DNA from: Clostridiales bacterium
Lineage (GTDB): Bacteria; Bacillota; Clostridia; Lachnospirales; Lachnospiraceae
Assembly: GCA_029100885.1 (NCBI GenBank)
Contig: JAQXPY010000178.1
Span: 1-51,969 of the forward strand
Reading direction: 5' to 3'
Length of the DNA stretch: 51,969 bases
Position 1 is the stretch's first letter, and each line of letters begins with the position of its first letter. Below, piece after piece: positions 32,857-41,649 of the stretch. Position numbers and translations under genes: made by a program. A model generated the notes under the pieces. It ran no database searches and was not told the origin of the DNA. It saw only the letters and a program-made list of their open reading frames with translations.

Positions 32857-34080
32857 ATGGAAAGTCTGCAGGGAAAATGTGTTGTTGTCGGTGTTACGGG
32901 AGGAATTGCAGCGTATAAGTCGGCGCTGCTTGTTTCGGCCCTGAAAAAGACCGGAGCGGATGTTCATGTAATAATGACGGAAAACGCTGCTCAGTTTATC
33001 ACACCGCTCACATTTGAGACTCTTTCTAACAATAAGTGCATGGTCGATACCTTTGATCGCAATTTCAAATATGACGTTGCTCATATTTCTATCGCAAAGG
33101 CTGCGGATCTTATCGTTATCGCTCCGGCAACAGCCAATGTGATCGCAAAGCTGGCTCACGGAATAGCCGATGATATGCTGACGACCGTGGTGCTGGCTGC
33201 GGGCTGCAAAAAGCTTGTAGCTCCGGCAATGAATACAGGCATGTTGGAGAATCCTATAACACAGGATAATATCAGGACGCTTGAAAAATACGGCTTCGGT
33301 ATTATTCCATCGGAATGCGGACTGCTGGCATGCAAAGATGTGGGCAGCGGCAAGCTTCCGGATACACAGGTTATCATGGACTGGATATTACGCGAGCTTG
33401 CCTTTGAAAAGGATCTTGAGGGACTCACCATCGCAGTCAGCGCAGGACCTACAAGGGAAGCGATAGACCCGGTCAGATATATCAGCAATAAGAGCAGCGG
33501 AAAGATGGGTTATTCGATAGCCAGAGCAGCAATGCTGAGAGGAGCGAGGGTCAGACTGATTTCAGGTCAGACAGGACTGGAGCCGGTTCCGTTTGCGGAT
33601 AATATCAGGATAACCTCGACCCGTGAGATGTATGAGGCATTCAAAAAGGCTCTTCCGGATACGGATATTGTCATCAAGGCTGCGGCTGTCGCGGATTACA
33701 GACCGTCGGTGGTTGCCGAAAACAAGATCAAAAAAACAGACGGGGATATGAGCATCGGTCTGGAAAGGACAGAGGACATCATTTCCTACTGCGGACAGAA
33801 CAGACATCCAGGACTTTTTCTCTGCGGCTTCAGTATGGAGACGGAAAACATGCTGGAAAACTCCAGAAAAAAACTCAAAAAGAAAAATCTGGATATGATC
33901 GTGGCAAATAACCTCAAGCAGGCGGGAGCCGGATTTGCAGTCGATACAAATATCGTTACGATCATTACCGAGGACGGAGTCACCGAGCTTCCTATTATGG
34001 ATAAGGATGAGGTTGCTCACAGACTGCTGGATGAGATAGTAAGACGCAGAAAACTTGCCTCAGGAAGTATTGACAATTAA
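32857..34080 (+). CDS. coaBC: Bifunctional phosphopantothenoylcysteine decarboxylase / phosphopantothenate-cysteine ligase
   Basis: 407 residues. The CoaC half (about 1-185) is a flavoprotein with GVTGGIAAYKS (9-19), APATANVIAKLAHGIADDM and the active-site-type APAMNTGM and SECGLLACKDVGSGKL segments. The CoaB half carries SAGPTREAIDPVRYISNKSS, then AAAVADYRP and KIKK. Together they form 4'-phosphopantetheine on the route to coenzyme A. CGGAGG lies about 8 nt before ATG 32857. The following 142-nt gap to the transporter genes holds no promoter that I find convincing. Confidence 0.96.
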   Translation: MESLQGKCVVVGVTGGIAAYKSALLVSALKKTGADVHVIMTENAAQFITPLTFETLSNNKCMVDTFDRNFKYDVAHISIAKAADLIVIAPATANVIAKLAHGIADDMLTTVVLAAGCKKLVAPAMNTGMLENPITQDNIRTLEKYGFGIIPSECGLLACKDVGSGKLPDTQVIMDWILRELAFEKDLEGLTIAVSAGPTREAIDPVRYISNKSSGKMGYSIARAAMLRGARVRLISGQTGLEPVPFADNIRITSTREMYEAFKKALPDTDIVIKAAAVADYRPSVVAENKIKKTDGDMSIGLERTEDIISYCGQNRHPGLFLCGFSMETENMLENSRKKLKKKNLDMIVANNLKQAGAGFAVDTNIVTIITEDGVTELPIMDKDEVAHRLLDEIVRRRKLASGSIDN

Positions 34081-34222
34081 GAATTGTATTGTTAATCTTT
34101 AGTCGTTTACGGTATGTTTTCCTGCTGATTATTTCAACAGGCAACTTTTTTATTTTACCGGGAAGGCATACGTTCCGGGAACATGTGTCTGAACGGTCAC
34201 ATATTTTTACAGGGAGAAGAAG

Positions 34223-35512
34223 ATGAAAAAATTACTTGCGGTGCTTCTTGCATCATCAATGGTTTTCACACTTTGTGCCTGCGGTTCAGGCTCATCGGGA
34301 GCTGCCGAGACAACAAAGGCTGCGGAGCAGTCTGCGGCTCAGTCAGCTGAAACACAGGCTGAGGCAGAGACAACGGCGGCTGCCGACGATACGGTATATA
34401 AGGTGGGCATGGTCTGCATCGGCAACGACAACATGGCCTATGACCGCAACTTCTATATGGCTGCGGATGCCGCAAAGGAAGAACTTGCCGCTGACGGCAT
34501 CAATATTGAGTGGGTCTACACATACGATCATCCGGAAGGCGATCCGGTTGCTTCAGACTGCGAGGAGCTTGCAGATTCCGGATGCATTGCGGTATTTCTT
34601 AATTCCTACGGCATGGAGCCTGCTATGCTTACAGTAGCCGGGGATTATCCTGATGTGGTATTTGCTGCTCTTACAAACGAGACCTCCAAGTCGGATGCTC
34701 TGGAGAACACAGTAAATGCCTTCCCGTCCATCTATGAGGGCAGATATCTTGCAGGTATCGCTGCAGGCATGAAGCTCAACGAGATGATCGAAAAGGGTGA
34801 GATCAAAGAGGATGAGGCTGTTATGGGCTATGTAGGAGCCTATACATATTCCGAGGTAGTATCGGGATATACTGCCTTCTATCTCGGAGCAAAGTCCGTT
34901 TGTCCGAGCGTTACCATGCTTGTTGAGTTTATAGGTTCATGGGGCAACCCGGCTATCGAGGCTGCTACAGCTCAGGATCTTATTGACAGAGGTGCTGTTC
35001 TTATTTCCCAGCATTCCGATGCTACAACTCCTGCAACAACCGCTCAGGATAACGGCGTATACAGCGTAGGCTACAACATTTCCATGACAGATGTTGCTCC
35101 TGAGTCTGCTATCATCTCCTCAAGGATAGACTGGACAAATTATTTTGTTTATGTGATCAGGACTATCGTAGAGGGCGGAAAGGTTGATCAGGATTTCTGC
35201 CAGCACGGTATTGCCGACGGTTCCGTAAAGCTTACAGAGCTCAACGAGGCCATTGCGGCTCCGGGAACGGCTGAGGCTATCGCTGCTGCAGAGGAGAAGC
35301 TCAAGTCAGGAGAACTTAAAGTATTCGATACATCCACATTTACTGTAGGCGGACAGACTCTGGAGTCCTCCATGATCGACATGGATGCGGATTTCCAGCC
35401 GGATTCACAGGATGCCGTTTCAGACGGCTTCTATCATGAGTCCTTCTACAAGTCAGCTCCTTCATTCTCGGAGAGAATCGACGGCATCACTCTTGTAAAC
35501 GAAGAGTATTGA
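34223..35512 (+). CDS. BMP-family nucleoside-binding lipoprotein
   Basis: 429 residues. Signal peptide with lipobox L17-C18-A19-C20, so it should be lipid-anchored at Cys20, followed by a Ser/Ala/Thr/Glu-rich linker to about residue 55. The mature part starts VYKVGMVCIG and has the periplasmic-binding fold of the PnrA/Med (BMP) family (YEGRYLAGIAAGM, FIGSWGNPAIEAATAQDLIDRGAVLISQHSD). These proteins bind purine nucleosides for import. It is the first gene of a four-gene ABC operon; a large hairpin separates it from the ATPase gene. Confidence 0.92.
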   Translation: MKKLLAVLLASSMVFTLCACGSGSSGAAETTKAAEQSAAQSAETQAEAETTAAADDTVYKVGMVCIGNDNMAYDRNFYMAADAAKEELAADGINIEWVYTYDHPEGDPVASDCEELADSGCIAVFLNSYGMEPAMLTVAGDYPDVVFAALTNETSKSDALENTVNAFPSIYEGRYLAGIAAGMKLNEMIEKGEIKEDEAVMGYVGAYTYSEVVSGYTAFYLGAKSVCPSVTMLVEFIGSWGNPAIEAATAQDLIDRGAVLISQHSDATTPATTAQDNGVYSVGYNISMTDVAPESAIISSRIDWTNYFVYVIRTIVEGGKVDQDFCQHGIADGSVKLTELNEAIAAPGTAEAIAAAEEKLKSGELKVFDTSTFTVGGQTLESSMIDMDADFQPDSQDAVSDGFYHESFYKSAPSFSERIDGITLVNEEY

Positions 35513-35534
35513 TCAGATAGAGATTTTTAACTTC

Positions 35535-35594
35535 AGTGCTGCTGCACCGTGATTGCGCGTATATTTGTACGGTTTCGGGTGCGGCAGCACTTTT
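35535..35594 (+). terminator. Large intra-operon hairpin after the binding-protein gene
   Basis: A 14-bp stem between AGTGCTGCTGCACC (35535-35548) and GGTGCGGCAGCACT (35578-35591), one T-G wobble, loop of 29 nt, followed by TTTTC. A partial terminator or RNase-blocking stem at this place would raise binding-protein mRNA over the membrane components. Confidence 0.6.
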
Positions 35595-35623
35595 CAGCAG
35601 CAGTCCGCGAAAGGGGAATAGTT

Positions 35624-37165
35624 TTGGAAGGAACGCACGCAGTTGAATTCAGAGGTATCAGTAAGTACTTCGGTGATGTTGCGGCAAATGAGAATGTCGA
35701 TCTGTATCTGGACAAGGGCGTGATCATGTCTCTGCTCGGTGAGAACGGATCGGGAAAGACGACTCTCATGAATATGCTTGCGGGGATATATTTTCCTGAT
35801 AAGGGAGAGATCCTGATCAACGGAAAGCCTGTTTCCATCAGATCGCCGAGAGATGCATTTGAAAACCGTATCGGTATGATCCATCAGCATTTTATGCTTG
35901 TGGATGTCTTTACGGCTGCCGAGAATATTATTCTCGGACTCGAGGAGGAGGGCAGGCTGGATCGCAGACAGACAGCTGATAGGGTCAGACAGATCAGCGA
36001 AAAGTACGGCTTCAGCATAGATCCCGATAAAAAGGTATACGAAATGTCTGTTTCAGAGAAACAGACTGTGGAGATAATCAAGGTTCTTTATCGCGGAGCG
36101 GATATTCTGATACTTGATGAGCCTACTGCGGTCCTGACACCTCAGGAGACTGAAAAGCTCTTTAAGGTAATGCGTGCCATGAGGGATGACGGAAAATCCA
36201 TTATTATCATTACCCATAAGCTCAATGAGGTCATGGAGATCTCTGATGTGGTGGCTGTTCTCAGAAGGGGAAGGCATATTGCCACAGTCAGAACGACCCA
36301 GACCAATGAGGCAGAGCTTACCGAGATGATGGTAGGAAAAAAGGTCAGCCTGAATATCAGGAGAAATACTCCTGTGAATCCGGTTCCGAGGCTTACGGTG
36401 GCAGGCCTTACATGTACTGACAGCAGCGGAGTGCCAAAGCTGGATGATGTCGGCTTTATTGCCTACGGCGGTGAGATACTGGGTATAGCCGGAATTGCCG
36501 GCTCCGGTCAGAAGGAGCTTTTAGAGGCGATCGCCGGACTCAGGAAGGCTGATAAGGGTTCTGTTATTTACACACCGGAGGGCAAGGCGCCGGAGGATCT
36601 TGTGGGAAAGACCCCGATGGAGATCAAGGATGCGGGCGTCTCGCTGGCCTTCGTACCCGAGGACAGACTGGGTATGGGACTTGTGGGAGGCATGGGCATG
36701 ACCGGCAATATGATGCTCAGATCCTGGACAAGTGGAAAGGGTATTTTTATAGATACAAAGGCTCCGAGAGAGCTGGCAAAGCAGGTACACGATTTCCTTG
36801 ATGTGGTCACCCCGGATATAGATTATCCGGTCAGAAAGCTGTCAGGAGGAAATGTACAGAAGGTTCTTGTGGGACGTGAGATAGCCTCCTCTCCTTCGGT
36901 ACTGATGAGCGCCTATGCTGTTCGAGGTCTTGATATCAATACCTCCTATGTGATCTATAATCTGATGGCCGACCAGAAGGAAAAGGGAGTAGCGGTCATC
37001 TTTGTCGGCGAGGATCTGGATGTGCTTCTTGAACTGTGTGATAAGATACTTGTTCTCTGCGGGGGAAGGGTTTCCGGAATAGTTGATGCCAGAACCGCCA
37101 CCAAGGAGGAGATAGGACTGCTTATGACCAGGCTGGGCGGAAAGGAGGCAAAGGACAATGAATGA
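35624..37165 (+). CDS. Nucleoside ABC transporter ATP-binding protein (two ABC domains)
   Basis: 513 residues. First ABC: Walker A GENGSGKTT (39-47), signature-like MSVSEKQTVEI, Walker B DILILDEPTAVLTP. Second ABC: degenerate Walker A GIAGSGQKE and signature LSGGNVQKVLVGREI; in place of the usual Walker B motif it reads SVLMSAYAVRGLD, as typical for sugar/nucleoside-type transporters with one active and one degenerate site. TTG 35624 is the start, with AAGGGG 7 nt upstream; the frame is open further upstream but lies in the hairpin. It overlaps the first permease gene by 8 nt. Confidence 0.93.
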   Translation: MEGTHAVEFRGISKYFGDVAANENVDLYLDKGVIMSLLGENGSGKTTLMNMLAGIYFPDKGEILINGKPVSIRSPRDAFENRIGMIHQHFMLVDVFTAAENIILGLEEEGRLDRRQTADRVRQISEKYGFSIDPDKKVYEMSVSEKQTVEIIKVLYRGADILILDEPTAVLTPQETEKLFKVMRAMRDDGKSIIIITHKLNEVMEISDVVAVLRRGRHIATVRTTQTNEAELTEMMVGKKVSLNIRRNTPVNPVPRLTVAGLTCTDSSGVPKLDDVGFIAYGGEILGIAGIAGSGQKELLEAIAGLRKADKGSVIYTPEGKAPEDLVGKTPMEIKDAGVSLAFVPEDRLGMGLVGGMGMTGNMMLRSWTSGKGIFIDTKAPRELAKQVHDFLDVVTPDIDYPVRKLSGGNVQKVLVGREIASSPSVLMSAYAVRGLDINTSYVIYNLMADQKEKGVAVIFVGEDLDVLLELCDKILVLCGGRVSGIVDARTATKEEIGLLMTRLGGKEAKDNE

Positions 37166-38249
37166 AAAGACTCCTCTGATTCGTATATCCAAGCGTGAAA
37201 ATGCCGGTAAGGGTTATATCTGGTTTGTCAGAGCCATGGCGTTTCTGTTTGCTCTGCTGCTCAGCTGCCTGGTTTTTGCGGCTGCCGGCGCCGATCCTGT
37301 TGAGGCATACGGCACAATGATAAGCGGATCGCTCGGAAAAAAGAGCGGCATCAGGCAGGTGGTAAAGACTGCGGCTCCTCTGCTGGGAACAGCCCTTGCC
37401 CTTGCGCCTTGCTTTAAGATGAAGTTCTGGAACATAGGCGCCGAGGGACAGATAACTGTCGGAGCTATGGCTGCTGCTTTCTTTGCCATCAATTTCGGCA
37501 CAAAGCTTCCTTCACCGGTGCTTCTTACCGCTATGGGCATAGGCTCCATGGTGCTTGGAGCCCTTTGGGCGGGCATTCCGGCTGCCTTCAAGGCAAAATG
37601 GCATACAAACGAGACTCTGTTTACTCTTATGCTCAATTATATTGCCATCGGCATTGTCGGATGGCTTCAGGGCGGTCCGTGGGAAGGAAAGCAGGGCTCA
37701 CAGGTGATACCGAACTTTGTCGAAGCTGCGGTGCTTCCAAAGGTTCTCGGTGTTCACTGTGGGTGGATAATCGTGCTTATCCTTGTTGTTTTTATATTTG
37801 TATATATGAATTATACAAAGCAGGGATACGAGATATCCGTTCTCGGCGAATCTGAAAATACCGCAAGGTACGCAGGAATGAATGTTTCCGTTATCACCGT
37901 CAGAACAGCCTGCATATCCGGAGCGATATGCGGTCTCGTAGGGTTTATGGTGGCTTCGGGAGCCAATCAGACCCTTTATGCAGATGTTGCCGACGGAGTA
38001 GGCTTCACGGCCATTACCGTTGCGTGGCTTGCTCAGCTCAATCCATTTGCCATGATCATTATTTCGCTTCTCTTCGGAGTTCTCAGCAAGGGTGCCTCCA
38101 GCCTTCAGACAGGCATGGGAGTTCCTTCTTCCGTATCGGAGATCATAAAGGGACTGCTGCTGCTGTGCCTGCTGGGATGTGAGTTCTTTATCAATTACAG
38201 ACTGACCTTCAGAGGTCATTCGGTCGGAGAGAAAAAGGGGTGTGAATAA
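37158..38249 (+). CDS. Nucleoside ABC transporter permease (first subunit)
   Basis: 363 residues, about eight to ten hydrophobic segments. NETLFTLMLNYIAI and FKMKFWNIGAEGQITVGAMAA are typical of the BPD_transp_2 family, and GESENTARYAGMNV contains the cytoplasmic loop that contacts the ATPase. It pairs with the next gene product to form the import channel. AAGGAGG lies about 12 nt before ATG 37158, within the end of the ATPase gene. Confidence 0.92.
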   Translation: MNEKTPLIRISKRENAGKGYIWFVRAMAFLFALLLSCLVFAAAGADPVEAYGTMISGSLGKKSGIRQVVKTAAPLLGTALALAPCFKMKFWNIGAEGQITVGAMAAAFFAINFGTKLPSPVLLTAMGIGSMVLGALWAGIPAAFKAKWHTNETLFTLMLNYIAIGIVGWLQGGPWEGKQGSQVIPNFVEAAVLPKVLGVHCGWIIVLILVVFIFVYMNYTKQGYEISVLGESENTARYAGMNVSVITVRTACISGAICGLVGFMVASGANQTLYADVADGVGFTAITVAWLAQLNPFAMIIISLLFGVLSKGASSLQTGMGVPSSVSEIIKGLLLLCLLGCEFFINYRLTFRGHSVGEKKGCE

Positions 38250-39235
38250 TGAATTTTAATCTTATCGGACTTATTCGTGCTGCTGTTCTGAACGGCACCC
38301 CGCTGCTTTTCGGTACATCGGGTGAGATCCTCACACAGAAATCCGGCAATATGAACCTTGGAGTAGAGGGTCTCATGTTTATGGGCGGAGCCTTCGGACT
38401 GCTCGGAGCATTTGTGTACGGAAATGCAGCAGGAGATGGGGCTGTCGGCTGGATAGCGGTTATGATCGCATTTCTGTCTGCCTTTGCCGCAGGCATTATC
38501 GGGTCTCTGATATTCAGCTTTCTGACGGTCACTCTTCGTGCCAACCAGAATGTTACGGGTCTGGCTCTGACGATCTTCGGAACGGGAGTCGGTCAGTTTG
38601 TCGGCGAGCTCATGAGGCTTAAGGTCGGAGGAAACGTGTCTGTCAGCAACTCTCTTAAGACAGCATTTTCAGGGTCTGTATTTCCTGAAGCCATGCAGAG
38701 CATTCCTGTTCTCGGACCGTTGCTCTTTAACTATAATGTATTTGTATATATCGGTCTTGTGATTGTTGTCATTATGTATCTGTTTCTGAATAAGACCAGA
38801 AAGGGATTGTATCTGAGGGCAGTGGGAGAATCTCCGGCAACGGCGGATGCGGCCGGTATAAGCGTGACAAAGTACAGATATCTGGCTACCTGTATAGGAG
38901 GAGGAATCTCCGCCATCGGAGGCATGGTTCATACTATGACTATTTCAGGCTGTGTCTGGAATCATACAGCTTTGGCCGGAGAAGGCTGGGTGGCTGTTGC
39001 CCTCGTTATTTTCTGCCTTTGGAAGCCGCTTAATTCACTTTGGGGTTCGATCCTGTTCGGAGGACTGCTCATTCTTTATCTCAGGCTTCCGATACCGTTT
39101 ATACCTACCCAGATATACAAGATCGTGCCGTATATTGCCACAGCCGTGGTGCTCGTGATAGTATCGATGAGGCAGCGCAGAGAGGATCAGCCGCCTGCCG
39201 GACTGGGACTCAATTACTTCAGAGAAGAGAGATAA
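38249..39235 (+). CDS. Nucleoside ABC transporter permease (second subunit)
   Basis: 328 residues, about eight hydrophobic segments, with GTPLLFGTSGEILTQKSG, NMNLGVEGLMFMGG and the coupling loop VGESPATADAAGIS, all typical of the second BMP-system permease. ATG 38249 shares one base with the previous stop (TAATG), showing tight translational coupling. Last gene of the transporter unit. Confidence 0.92.
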   Translation: MNFNLIGLIRAAVLNGTPLLFGTSGEILTQKSGNMNLGVEGLMFMGGAFGLLGAFVYGNAAGDGAVGWIAVMIAFLSAFAAGIIGSLIFSFLTVTLRANQNVTGLALTIFGTGVGQFVGELMRLKVGGNVSVSNSLKTAFSGSVFPEAMQSIPVLGPLLFNYNVFVYIGLVIVVIMYLFLNKTRKGLYLRAVGESPATADAAGISVTKYRYLATCIGGGISAIGGMVHTMTISGCVWNHTALAGEGWVAVALVIFCLWKPLNSLWGSILFGGLLILYLRLPIPFIPTQIYKIVPYIATAVVLVIVSMRQRREDQPPAGLGLNYFREER

Positions 39236-39243
39236 GCTCTTAC

Positions 39244-39272
39244 TTGACTCGGGTCTTTAATAATAGTATATT
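39244..39272 (+). promoter_or_regulatory. Promoter of pnp
   Basis: TTGACT (39244-39249), 17-nt spacer, TATATT (39267-39272). The start of transcription would be about 39279, inside the 5' arm of the following hairpin. One of the better promoters in the window. Confidence 0.7.
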
Positions 39273-39273
39273 T

Positions 39274-39341
39274 GACTCTGTATGTTGATCAGTGTTTTAT
39301 TTTATATTAAGCACTCCCCGGCATACAGAGTCCTGTTTTTT
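39274..39341 (+). terminator. Long inverted repeat and T tract: transporter terminator and/or pnp leader
   Basis: GACTCTGTATG (39274-39284) pairs perfectly with CATACAGAGTC (39322-39332). The 37-nt loop contains AGTG/CACT, which can pair as a nested hairpin. CTG and six Ts follow. It can terminate readthrough from the transporter operon and, for the pnp transcript, form a leader stem; its 5' arm overlaps the predicted start site. Confidence 0.7.
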
Positions 39342-39370
39342 GTATGGGGAGAGTGCAGAGGAGAAAAGCT

Positions 39371-41617
39371 ATGGATTTAAATTTTGGAACTTTTTCCAAA
39401 GACGTTGACAGGTCATACAAGACCTACAGTATGGAACTGTGCGGCAGAACTCTTTCTGCCGATATAGGCAGGGTCTCGGCTCAGGCTAACGGCGCTGTTC
39501 TTATGCATTATGGAGATACAACTATTCTTGCAACCGCAACTGCTTCCAAGGAGCCGAGGGACGGTGTGGATTTCTTCCCGCTTTCTGTCGAGTACGAAGA
39601 GAAGATGTATGCTGTTGGAAAGATACCGGGCGGATTTAATAAGAGGGAAGGAAAGGCGTCGGAGCATGCCATTCTTACATCCAGAGTTATCGACCGTCCT
39701 ATGAGACCGCTTTTCCCGAAGGATTACCGTAATGATGTTCTTTTGGATGATATGGTAATGTCTGTGGATCCTGACTGCCCTCCGGAGGTTCTTGCGATGC
39801 TTGGATCTTCACTGGCAACAAGCATCTCCGATATTCCTTTTGACGGTCCTTGTGCAGCGACAATGGTAGGACTTGTAGACGGTAGGTTTGTGTTTAACCC
39901 GACAAATGCGGAAAAGGTCCTTTCAGATCTTTCTCTTACTGTAGCATCCACAAAGGATAAGGTCATCATGATCGAGGCCGGAGCCAATGAGGTAAGTGAT
40001 GAGGTCATGATCGATGCCATTTATCAGGCTCATGAGATCAATCAGAAGATCATCGCCTGGATGGAGCAGATCATTGCCGAGGTAGGAAAGCCGAAGCACG
40101 CCTATGTTTCCTGCGCTGTTCCGGAGGAGCTCTTTGCGGCGATCAGAGAAGAGGTTCCTCAGGAAGAGATGGAGGAGGCTGTTTTCTGTGATGAGAAGCA
40201 GAAGCGTGATGCGAATATTGCTGCTATTACCGCCCGTCTTAAGGAGAAATTTGCAGATAACGAGGAGTGGCTTGCGGTTCTCGGTGAGGCTGTATATCAG
40301 TATCAGAAGAAGACTGTCCGCAAGATGATACTCAAGGACAGAAAGAGACCTGACGGCAGAGGCATTTCGGAGATCAGACCGCTTGCGGCCGAGATAGATG
40401 TGGTTCCGAGAGTGCACGGCTCAGGCATGTTTACAAGAGGTCAGACACAGATCCTCAATATCTGTACACTTGCACCGCTTTCCGATGCCCAGAAGATAGA
40501 TGGTCTGGATGAGACTGTAACCTCCAAGAGATATATGCATAACTATAACTTCCCGTCATATTCTGTCGGTGAGACGAAGCCTTCGAGAGGACCGGGAAGA
40601 AGAGAGATAGGTCACGGAGCTCTTGCTGAGAAGGCTCTTATTCCTGTACTTCCGAGTGTTGAGGAATTCCCTTATGCTATCAGAACAGTGTCCGAAACAC
40701 TGGAGTCAAACGGATCCACATCTCAGGCTTCGGTATGTGCTTCTTCACTTTCACTGATGGCTGCCGGAGTACCTATCAAGGCTCCTGTTGCCGGTATCAG
40801 CTGCGGTCTTGTTACAGGAGAAACAGACGACGATTATATTGTTCTTACAGATATTCAGGGACTTGAGGACTTCTTCGGAGATATGGACTTCAAGGTTGCA
40901 GGTACCGAGAAGGGAATCACTGCTATTCAGATGGATATCAAGATCCATGGTCTTACAAGACCTATCGTTGAGGAGGCTATCGCCCGTACTCATGAGGCAC
41001 GCCTTTACATCATGAACAATATCATGAATCCTGTGATTTCCGCGCCGAGACCTGAGCTTTCCAGGTATGCGCCTAAGATAAGCTCCATAACCATCGACCC
41101 GTCAAAGATCGGAGATGTAGTCGGAAAGCAGGGCAAGACCATCAACAAGATCATCGAGGAGACAGGAGTTCAGATCGATATTGAGGATGACGGACATGTT
41201 TCTGTATGCGGTACGGATCAGGATATGATCGACAGAGCTATTGAGATAATCGAGAGCATAGTGACAGATATCGAGCTTGGCATGATCACCTCCGGACCTG
41301 TTGTAAATATTCTTCCTATCGGTGCACAGGTTCAGCTTGGACCGAACAAGAAGGGTCTTATTCATATTTCCAGACTGGCTGACAGCCGTGTCGGAAAGGT
41401 TGAGGATGTGGTAAAGCTCGGAGACGAGGTGACTGTAAGAGTTATCAAGGTCGATGAGATAGGAGGAAAGATCGATCTGTCCATGCGTCCATCGGATATT
41501 AACGATACATGGTCACCTGAGCTTGAAAACGAGCGCAGAAAGAGCTTCGGGGACCGCAGAGAGCATGGCGGAGACAGAGACCGCAGAGGCTCAAGGGACA
41601 GAAGAGACAGACACTGA
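39371..41617 (+). CDS. pnp: Polyribonucleotide nucleotidyltransferase (PNPase)
   Basis: 748 residues. 3'-5' phosphorolytic exoribonuclease of the degradosome. Two RNase PH domains (about 10-230 and 325-560), with RPDGRGISEIRPL in the second, a KH domain (about 570-635; VGKQGKTINKIIEETG) and an S1 domain (about 640-710), then an Arg/Asp-rich tail. The frame opens at 39344, but AGAGGAG lies before ATG 39371, giving the normal MDLNFGTFSKD start. The tail DRDRRGSRDRRDRH is encoded partly by the 5' arm of the terminator. Confidence 0.97.
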   Translation: MDLNFGTFSKDVDRSYKTYSMELCGRTLSADIGRVSAQANGAVLMHYGDTTILATATASKEPRDGVDFFPLSVEYEEKMYAVGKIPGGFNKREGKASEHAILTSRVIDRPMRPLFPKDYRNDVLLDDMVMSVDPDCPPEVLAMLGSSLATSISDIPFDGPCAATMVGLVDGRFVFNPTNAEKVLSDLSLTVASTKDKVIMIEAGANEVSDEVMIDAIYQAHEINQKIIAWMEQIIAEVGKPKHAYVSCAVPEELFAAIREEVPQEEMEEAVFCDEKQKRDANIAAITARLKEKFADNEEWLAVLGEAVYQYQKKTVRKMILKDRKRPDGRGISEIRPLAAEIDVVPRVHGSGMFTRGQTQILNICTLAPLSDAQKIDGLDETVTSKRYMHNYNFPSYSVGETKPSRGPGRREIGHGALAEKALIPVLPSVEEFPYAIRTVSETLESNGSTSQASVCASSLSLMAAGVPIKAPVAGISCGLVTGETDDDYIVLTDIQGLEDFFGDMDFKVAGTEKGITAIQMDIKIHGLTRPIVEEAIARTHEARLYIMNNIMNPVISAPRPELSRYAPKISSITIDPSKIGDVVGKQGKTINKIIEETGVQIDIEDDGHVSVCGTDQDMIDRAIEIIESIVTDIELGMITSGPVVNILPIGAQVQLGPNKKGLIHISRLADSRVGKVEDVVKLGDEVTVRVIKVDEIGGKIDLSMRPSDINDTWSPELENERRKSFGDRREHGGDRDRRGSRDRRDRH

Positions 41618-41641
41618 TCTCTTTAGTCTGTCCGATTTTTT
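41606..41641 (+). terminator. Intrinsic terminator overlapping the pnp stop codon
   Basis: GACAGAC (41606-41612) pairs with GTCTGTC (41626-41632), loop of 13 nt containing the TGA stop, then CGA and six Ts. It ends 9 nt before the helicase start. Confidence 0.65.
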
Positions 41642-41649
41642 ATACAGAC

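Noticed and set aside
34081-34222. Promoter or riboswitch before the nucleoside-binding lipoprotein gene
   Set aside because: Only poor -35/-10 pairs and a small ATGTG/CACAT hairpin are visible; nothing convincing.
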